From the NCBI RefSeq assembly GCF_043641665.1, contig NC_092199.1, positions 19,782,860 to 19,846,859 of the forward strand: 64,000 nt of DNA, read 5' to 3'. The notes beneath the pieces were generated by a model that saw only the letters and a list, made by a program, of their open reading frames with translations, did no database searches and was not told the origin of the DNA. The DNA comes from Enoplosus armatus. Its lineage: Eukaryota; Chordata; Actinopteri; Centrarchiformes; Enoplosidae. Positions 54,501 to 63,500 of this stretch are shown one piece after another (the stretch's first letter is position 1; each line of letters starts with the position of its first letter). A program made the position numbers and the translations under genes.

Positions 54501-57500
54501 GACAACAGTAGTAACACTGCTAACACTAACACAGCACAACAAGTAGTAAGCGCGTCATTTTTCTGTGTTATCGGTTGTTCGTGAAACGTCCTACCAGTGT
54601 TGTCCAGGAAGGACTTGAGAGAGCAGTCGATGCTGTTGAAGAATCCGTCTATGACCATGTCGTCGATGTACTCCACGTAGGCCCTCCATTCTACAGAGGT
54701 CTGCTCGGCTCTGATCAGCTGCAAGTTGCTCTAAGATATGACAAAGCGTGACACTCGTACTGAATCATCATCTCTGCACACATTTGAAGACGACTGGAAC
54801 AATTTCAAAGCAAATCAGGAACCACTGACTTCATAATAACCCCGTGGAATGATGAAATGTGGGTGAAACTTAAAAGCTGATTTGACATGTCACACAGCCA
54901 TGAGGAAAACCTTTCTTAACCACCTTAAGCAGGAAGTGGATCTTTTCTCCGGAGGACCGTATCAGTGCGTAAAACCTGTCCAGCCTCTCGGCCCTCTCCT
55001 CCAGACTGAGCAGCGCGTCTTTTTTGCCCTCCTTCCTGTCAAACATGGGGGTGGCCCAGGACCTCATGCAGCTCTGGATCTCCTCCACGTTGTCTTTGCT
55101 CCTCTGGAGTCGGCTCTCCAGGTCACAGACGGCGTCTCGCACCTCCTGGATGCACTGCCAAATATCTAGAGGGTAATGGGTGACGGTTGGGCGATTGAGA
55201 GGTCAAAAGGACAGATAGCAAAATGGAGAGTGAAGCGAGAATGGGACAGTGTTAGAGTGTGTGACTAAAACACTGGAATCCCCCAGAAAATGTTCAGTGT
55301 TACAAAGTCTTCTAGTGTCTGACTATCTCTGACCATTTAGATGTTGTAATTTAATTCAATACTGCAGGTATAAATAAATGCTTTGAGTTCCAATGTATTT
55401 TTATCCTATTTTGAATTGCACACTTAGCCAACAATATGCCTGCATTAAATCAATAAAGCAATTTAGATATGTCTGACAAGTGACTACCTCTGCATAAAAA
55501 CACCTGTCTCACATCTTTTTGTTACCTATATCCATATATGGAGGGTGTGGATCTGTTGTGGCGGGTAGGTTTGGATGGGATTTAGACATTATGAATCAAC
55601 GGTAGCACTGTGGAGGTGTGATTCATCTGCAAAATGCTACTGAAGCAGACGCGAAATGACTGAATGTTTTTTTTAAAGTGGCTCTGCTCACATCGCTCAC
55701 CGCAGCTCGTGTCAAGCATTGAATCTGCTGGCGCCAGCTTCTTTATTTTCCCACCTATCAATCAACGAGATGAAGAGTGCACAGCCGCGACGGCAGCCCC
55801 GTGGTGGTGCGTTGAGCAAAATAGTAATGTCAGCGAACCAGCCATGTTTGGCGGGGAATATTTGTTACGTTCACCATATTAGTTTAGCATGTTAGCGTGC
55901 TAACATTTGCTAAGTATTGGAAAAATTGAGATTTTGACCTGATGACAGTGCTAGATGAAAAGTTAAGGGATCATCAAAGTGGATGGATACCTCTACCAAA
56001 TTTCATGGCAGTCCATCCAGTAATAGAGACATTTCACTGGATGAAAACTTAAACAAAAGGGTCCTTATCAAAAATGTTTCTGTAAAAACGTTAATATGGG
56101 CCAATGTATGATCATTGGACATCTTAAGCTTTTAAGGCCTTAAATCTTATGTTGGTTGTTCTATAATCCTTAATTTAATTTGCATTTCAGGGTGTAGTCA
56201 CAAATAGGTGTCACATAATAAGCGCCAGCCGGCAGTTTCAATTGAAACATTCAATTGGAGCACATGAATACAACAATAACACATGTGAAAATGTAAGCAG
56301 CTCCAAAACAGAATGAAGGCTATGTTTCGCGACACGTGGGACACTCACTTCAAACACATTTTTCACTGAATATTCCAGTCAGTGCTTGTCAGAGCCAGAA
56401 GGATGGCCAACCTTTGCACTTTCACCAAATAAATCTGCAGCAGGCAAAAATCTTCACAAGCTTTCCGTAAGTATGCAGAATGCACACACACGGCACAACA
56501 TGAAGCAGATGCGTGTGCCACTACTGTATGTATGTCTGCAGAGGGGCCGTGAGTGTGTCCCCGCAGACAGCCAAGTGCATCGGCTTGTACCGTAAACACT
56601 CTTCTCATTTCTGCCACGTTCTTCTGGGAATCCGGGAGTCGGAGAAACTAACAACATGCCTGCCAGCAGAGTGTCGAGCAAAGCTTATCAATGATTGAAC
56701 ACCTCTCCCACTCTTATTTCATATGTTTTTCAAAATGCAAAGCCTCTCTGTTCATGTCACATCTCAGAGCAGCCTGCTCTACCCCAGAAATGACAGGGAT
56801 GAAGGGAGACACCAGGGAGGAGTAGTGAGAGAGGAATATTTCTGTAATAACCTGTGAGTTTTCGTACAAATAAATATGTTTGACCACTATGTATTGCTAT
56901 TTCTTTTACATATATACTCTATGTATATACTATATATACTATATACTTTATACAATAATATAGCAAACACATATACAGCATATATTCAGATAGCTGTTAC
57001 ATTTGCTGTTCTTTTCAGAAAGTAACTGGTACACAGAGGTAAAGACATCACTTGAACTTATTCTCTAATTGGCAGCTTAGCATTCACCATAAACCAAAGA
57101 TAACCCACCGTGTAGATTACCACTTTAAGTAATAGTTCAGCATTTTGGGAAACACTCTTATTCGCTCTGTTCTGGAGAGTGAGATGAGAAGATTAATATC
57201 AATCTTGTGTGTGTGTTAGGTTACGGAGCTGGAGCCAGGAGGTGATTAGCCTAGCTTAGCCTAAAGGCTGGGGACAGGGGGAAACAGCTAGCCTGGTTCT
57301 CCAGGAGTAAAAAATACCAGCACTTCTAAAGCTTAACATGTTACATCTTAAACGCCTTACTTCTTAACATGTAGCGCTATGTTCTGGAACTATTTCTTGA
57401 CGAACAGCAGTGTATCCATCCACCCAATACTTCTGTGCAGCATCTCCAGCTATAGCAAGGGTTGCCAGATACGGTCAGTGAGTGAGCACAGGCTTTGGTT

Positions 57501-60500
57501 TAGGTCATTGTACATGCACAATAACACCATACCTGGCAACCTCACAGTGATGACAAGGCTGGGAGGTGGAACGAATCATATTTCATTACAGTGGTTCAAC
57601 AGCAACATGACAATGATTCATAATTGTCTGAGTGACTCATAAAATCTCAATTTACTGCTTATTATACAATACACGACTGAGTCTCTGTTGTCAAATGTAA
57701 TCCAATGTGTTAATTGCTGAGCTGCTGTGACCACATCTGAAGCTTTCACATTTTTTCACAGGCCAGCTGCCCCCCCACCCCACCCCCCCACCCCCGTTTC
57801 CGGTCCTTATGCTAAATTAAGCTAGGTGAGATTGATATTGACATTGTGGAAGTGGAAATCTCAAAACCTGTTTTTTTTGTAATTTGGGTTGACAGACCCT
57901 TTAACAGTAGAGGATGAGACATTTTTACGTGTCATTCCTTGGGAGATGTATCCGGTAGTTCTCAGTTAGTGTCCTGACCTTGGCTGTTCCAGTTCAGGCT
58001 CTCCTCTGCCTTTTTGAGCTGCGTGTCGATGTCCCTGAGCTGGCCCTGAACCAGAGGAAGCTCCACGTCGAGCACAGAGTGCATCACCTGCAGCCAGACA
58101 GCGGGAGAGAGAAAAAGGCGTCAGCGAAAGATGAATTGTGATTTTCGGCTCCCACTAAGTGTGTACAGAAATATCATTTTTAATTTAACTTCTGCGTGGC
58201 CTTGAAGCCCAGAGTATCAAGACGGGATGTCGTCTTCATTAAAGTCACTGTTTCCGGATTGTTCCGTGTTGCCATGACTTAATTAGACTTGAACTTTTCG
58301 CTACCTGAAGTAATGAAATGCTGTATTTTTAAAATGTAATCATCTGATTGAGGTAGCTGCGATACATGTGGTTGAGCTTTGTGGGAGCTGTCCTCTGTGA
58401 GGCTGAGTTAATTACATTATTGAAATTGCCCTTTTGCCCCCTTCCCCAGTTCCCATTAAGACCAACAATAGAGTTATGTGTTTGATAGTGTCTGTGGCAA
58501 AGAGAAGCATATTTTATGCACTAATTCTTTCATTTAAGTCATTAAGTGAACGAACACACACACACACACACACACACACAACGCACATCCTCATTAGCAT
58601 AATTTGAAAATAAAATTCAAATATGTCTCGTGTGTCGGCGCTCTACATGCACGGCAACCACTGCACTTCAGTTAAGTAAAAGGTAACTGATCCATGCCAT
58701 TTTGACATGGTAACGTCAGTGTGGTGAGCCAGCCATTCTAATTTCCGATATCTTGTATACAAAAGTTGAGCTGTTTATTTTGAGATATCACAGTAAAAAG
58801 TTGGAAATATGACCAGAGTTTGGCGCTAAAGGCTAGGGAGACAAAATCATTACGATATGTCCCCTGAGGACCCTGATTATTCAAAGCAAAACATTATAGA
58901 AAATCTTGTCAAGAACCAAAATGTTGGACACATTGAAATTGTGACATCAGACTCCTCAAATAATTAGTAGTCATCTTCTGGGGACAATGAATGTCCTTAC
59001 CAAATCTCTTGGTAGTCCATCCAATAGTTAGTTGGGTGTTCCCATCAAATGCTAGCATCACTAAAAAGCCTTGTATTGACATCTTTCCTCTGCTGCCCAT
59101 TGTGGCCCCGCCCCATGCTGTGATGTCAAAAAGGGGAGACTTTCGAGGGATTGCTACCAACTGCAAACTGAAGGTGACAGACGGAGATAGCCGAAGGCAT
59201 AGGTAAGTTAATTTTCAGTAGCGTTGCTAGCCTGTCCACGTGTACTGTAAGAAAAGGAATATTGAATTCCACACGTTTTGGACGACCACAGTCGGACAAC
59301 TTCTTTTATGATGTCGTATTGTCATAAACACAAATACCAACATCCTGGCTCCACTGCTTTTAACCTTATCTAAGCCAACCTTGTTGTATCGGCCCACGGT
59401 GAGCTCCAGGTTGGCCACATACTGCCACAGCTGCCCCCTGGTGGTGTATATCTGCATTGCAGTTTCAGGGATAGCTTCAGTCTGTCTCGCCTCCAAATAC
59501 TTCACTTCCCTCAGAACAGATGCCAGCTAGGAAGAGGTCAAAAAAAGGGAAATTAGAAGCACTGGAAAACATATCAACAATCATAACCAGGCCGCCAAAC
59601 TTAGAGTTTCAGTTTTTGTCGGTACAGGCTGTCAATAGCGTTTGCAAACATCTTTACTACATCTGTACCCAATGTCACAATAAAAGATATTAAAAACATG
59701 AATATTCAGTGCTAGAGTTCTGGTATTGGTGGTAGAAAACTTTCCTCTAACACTCTCACTAAGATTAATGAAATAGAGGATAGCAGTTCTTTAGAGCAGC
59801 GTGACCCAACATTACTGCCTTTAAATAAATGAAAATGGAATACTGACCAAACTAATTAAAAAGATGGATGCACAGAGAAAATCTAACTTTACTGAAGGAT
59901 TTATTCTCTCTTATGCAGCTGCATGTATGACACTTACTGGAAGATATTTAATATATCACCAAACTAATAAATCACTGCCCACAGTTCAAAGCAGACGGAC
60001 TACAAGCAGTGACACATCTAGCAGCCTGTCTTGTATCAGTTTTTCTAGCATGTGGGCCCAGTGTAAAAACCTGCGGGCTGAAGTTGACTGAGATCAGCTG
60101 AGTGGCCGGGTCTCTGCTGATTAATGGCAGGCTGAGGTTGTACTGAGAACTCTCGCCCACGGTCTCTGTCCATGTCTCATACAGGCCCGTGGAGTATCTG
60201 GAACACCAAACACAAACAACACAATCTGCGATCACAATCAAACCGAAGTTATTATCACAGGAAAAAACAATTTGTACCTCTCCTGCCAGGGTATAACATT
60301 GTTTCATATTCCTATTAAAAGGGCAGAGGCTTTTATTTCACGAGGCCACAGGCCTGAAAACAGCTCACATTATGGAAATTAACATAAGCAAAAAAAGAAA
60401 GAAAAAAAAAAAACAAGCAGCCAAAAGGTATATGATTGAGCCATTTTCCCAATCCTCTGAGGTTATAAACAAAATGAGAGGCATGATTCACTCGTCTATA

Positions 60501-63500
60501 TCAAGCAGACAATAAGGGCAGCGGAGAAGGAGGGTTAGATGTAGGCGTGGGTGGTGGTGGTGTGTGTGTGGGGGGGGGTAATATGAGGATAAACGCTGAT
60601 TAATCTGGCTGGGAACAGAGAATATGTCAGGGCTCTGTACAGCTATATCAATCTGTAAATAGCCACGATTATGATGAGAACTTCAGTGCACACTGTGTGC
60701 TCCTTATTGGATTTCTGCTGTGAGCTTCATTTCCTGATAGTGGCACCGCAGACGCAGAGGCAATCAAATGCCTTGGCCGCGGCCATAAATCACGCTGCAT
60801 TTTGTCTGTGGGGGTAATGAGTGAGCATGCCCGTCCCGTTCCTGACTGGAATATGTATAATAATGGTGGCGTTCATCGGAGGCGGTGGCAATGATTATTA
60901 CAGCATAACAAGCGCTCTAATTTCTGATGGGAGTAAATCGAGGGCAAAGAAGTGGCGTTGTTCATCATTCCATTACTCTGGGTGGGGGGACCTAGAGTGA
61001 AGGAGTCATATGAAGTGTGTGAAGCATAAAGAATGGACGTTTGTAAGCGTATCTGTGCGTGCACACTGTGATGCGCATCTCATTCGTACAAAAAAGTATT
61101 CACATACTTCTGGGTATAGTGCGCACACACATACACACACTCACTTTTATAGGACCATACTTGTAAGGACTTACACTGACTATATTGATTCCCTAGCCTT
61201 TAAACTTTTGCAGCGCATACCCGATTTAATACTAATCTAAGAACTAAAAAATGGCTGCAACAAACGATAATTGTCATTATCAACTGATATGCCAGCTATT
61301 TTCTCAATCAACAGATCAATTGCTTGGTATAAAAATTGCTTTTTTGCTCTGTTGTTTTATCTGTCCAAATCCCATTTGGTTTACTAAAACAAAAAACAAA
61401 AAAAGCAACGTATCCTTATATTTGAGAATTGGAAACCATTGGCTTTTTTGCTTGAAAAATGAACCTATCAAAATTGTTGCCGATTCATTTTCTAATTAAC
61501 TGATTAATTCACCAATCCTATATTATTACAGGCAGGCAAGTTTTCATCCATTTATCAAAAAAATGTATAAACCAGTCAGAGGTGTCCACTTAATGTCACA
61601 GCAAAACAGTTAATGTAAGAAAACTGTAAAGAGAAAGGCCTCAAAGCAACTGGGAAAGTTAGCAAGGTAGCTAGCTAGTTTCCCCACTGTTAGCTAGCAG
61701 TGGAGACGGAGTTTTGGTGAAGGACAGCTTCACTAATGCTTAAAAGCCGAAGCAAAAATGAATTAGACAAATGCATATGGTCCTTACTGGTTGGTGTACT
61801 TTGTCTTTCATTGGATATTCGACATTTAGCTATTGTCTGTAAGTCACACAGCAAGACGTGAAATAGAAAACAGACAAACAACATACAGAAAAAATACTGA
61901 AATGGCCGACTAAGTTAGCTACTGTCTGCTGAACATCGTGGAGCATTTAGCAGCTAACGTTAAAGAGTCAGATATTTGCCTCAGAAGTTGGTGGAAATGA
62001 AAAACAGAGCTAAAAGAGAGTGAACATTGGACTTACGTTCCCCTGGTGGCCAGAAACACGACTCCAAATGAATATTATTGTCGCACTGTGTCTGCTGGAT
62101 GCGTAAATAGGCAGCTGTTTGCTAATATGAGAGCCAAATCAACTTAAATTTACAACTCGTTGCCCCCCCCAGTGCCCAAAAATGTCAGTAGACCTTTCAG
62201 TTCCATTCAGTGTCCCAGTGAGCCATGCCAGCGAGCTAGCATGCAAAATATCAGGGCCCTGAAACTGAATGGAATGCACTCTTTAATGTCACTAATTACG
62301 CTTTTCCTGCTATGACACGCCACACACAAGTGTTTGAAAAGTCAATCACTCACTATTTATTCACTATATAGTGGACTATACACTCAGTTGCCAGTTTATT
62401 GTGTACACCTAGAAAAACTTAATGCAGTCTAATACAGCAGTCCTGCAATAAATCCTCTAATGTTCAGTTTTTTTGTTGAAACAGAGGAGTTGATTCAGCT
62501 TTAGGGTCATTCTGGAGGCTGCAGTGTGTGCGTTCAACTATGTTGCATTACATAGAGGGGTGTTTCTGATATTTAGCCTACCCTCATTGATATAAACGGG
62601 GCCCCCTGTCAGTATAACCTCTCAGTTTCGCCAAAAACTGAAGGGATGATTTATTAATTATTCACCCTACGTATGCAAAGATTCCCATAATGAAACGTAA
62701 AAAGTAGTGTCTGTGGTATGTCCAGGACTTTCTGCTAACAATCCCACAAATGCAATGCATCACATTTTATAGATGCAAAAATACAATACGGTCGAGACTG
62801 CGCACAGTAAGTCACAACAAAACATCCGTAGTGATGATGCAAAATGATGATGATTCAATTTACTAGTCATGAGTCATGATTCTTATATTACCCCTTATAT
62901 TAAGAGGCAAAACATGTTCACGGTGTGGGATTTCTTCTATCTCTTTCTCTCTTTGACTCTCACACAACTCTGCTTAATTCCATCCAAACAGCCACCCGTT
63001 TTCCCAATGGGATGGTTCATCTCGCAGGTTTTGATGTAGGACGTGGTCTAAAAGGCCATTTCTCACTCGGCATCAGTGGGCAGAGTCAGAGCATATGGGA
63101 TTATGGGAGCCCTGGTGAAATAATCTGCAGAGCAGCGCCACAGTAATGAGGACATAAATCATGCCCAGAGCTGCATGTCTACATACCACTCCGCAGGGGC
63201 GGCTTCATAAATGTTACACGCTCGACTAACAAAATCACAAATGTTCGGATTAAAAGCAGCGCTGGTGTGAAATTACAGGGAAGAAAAAAACCCAAAAGAA
63301 CATTTCAGAGACGGAGCTAAAATCTGATTCACGTCGTTGGAATCCAATAAGGGGGCGTCCCATTCTGTCACTGTCTCCTCTGTTTAATCTTCCCTTCTGT
63401 TCTTTTATTCAGTAACACATACATCTAAACATGACGACATATAGTGTAATGCCCTGGGATAGGCTCCACACACACCTGTCCAGCAGTTGCATCATCACCT

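Larger units (their letters stand above)
55166..57978 (-). other. Intron e5-e6
   Basis: 2.8 kb. Holds a plus-oriented copy of the fish dispersed repeat (55850-56060) and another repeat with matching flanks (57130-57910). Confidence 0.7.
58088..59379 (-). other. Intron e4-e5
   Basis: 1.3 kb with (CA)n at 58555-58580 and a fragment of the fish dispersed repeat at 58970-59050. Confidence 0.7.
60198..63475 (-). other. Intron e2-e3
   Basis: 3.3 kb. Holds a decayed fish repeat (61250-61500), a copy of the 31640-32090 repeat (61900-62160) and another fish repeat (62345-62640). The part 60,560-61,000 looks unique. Confidence 0.7.
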
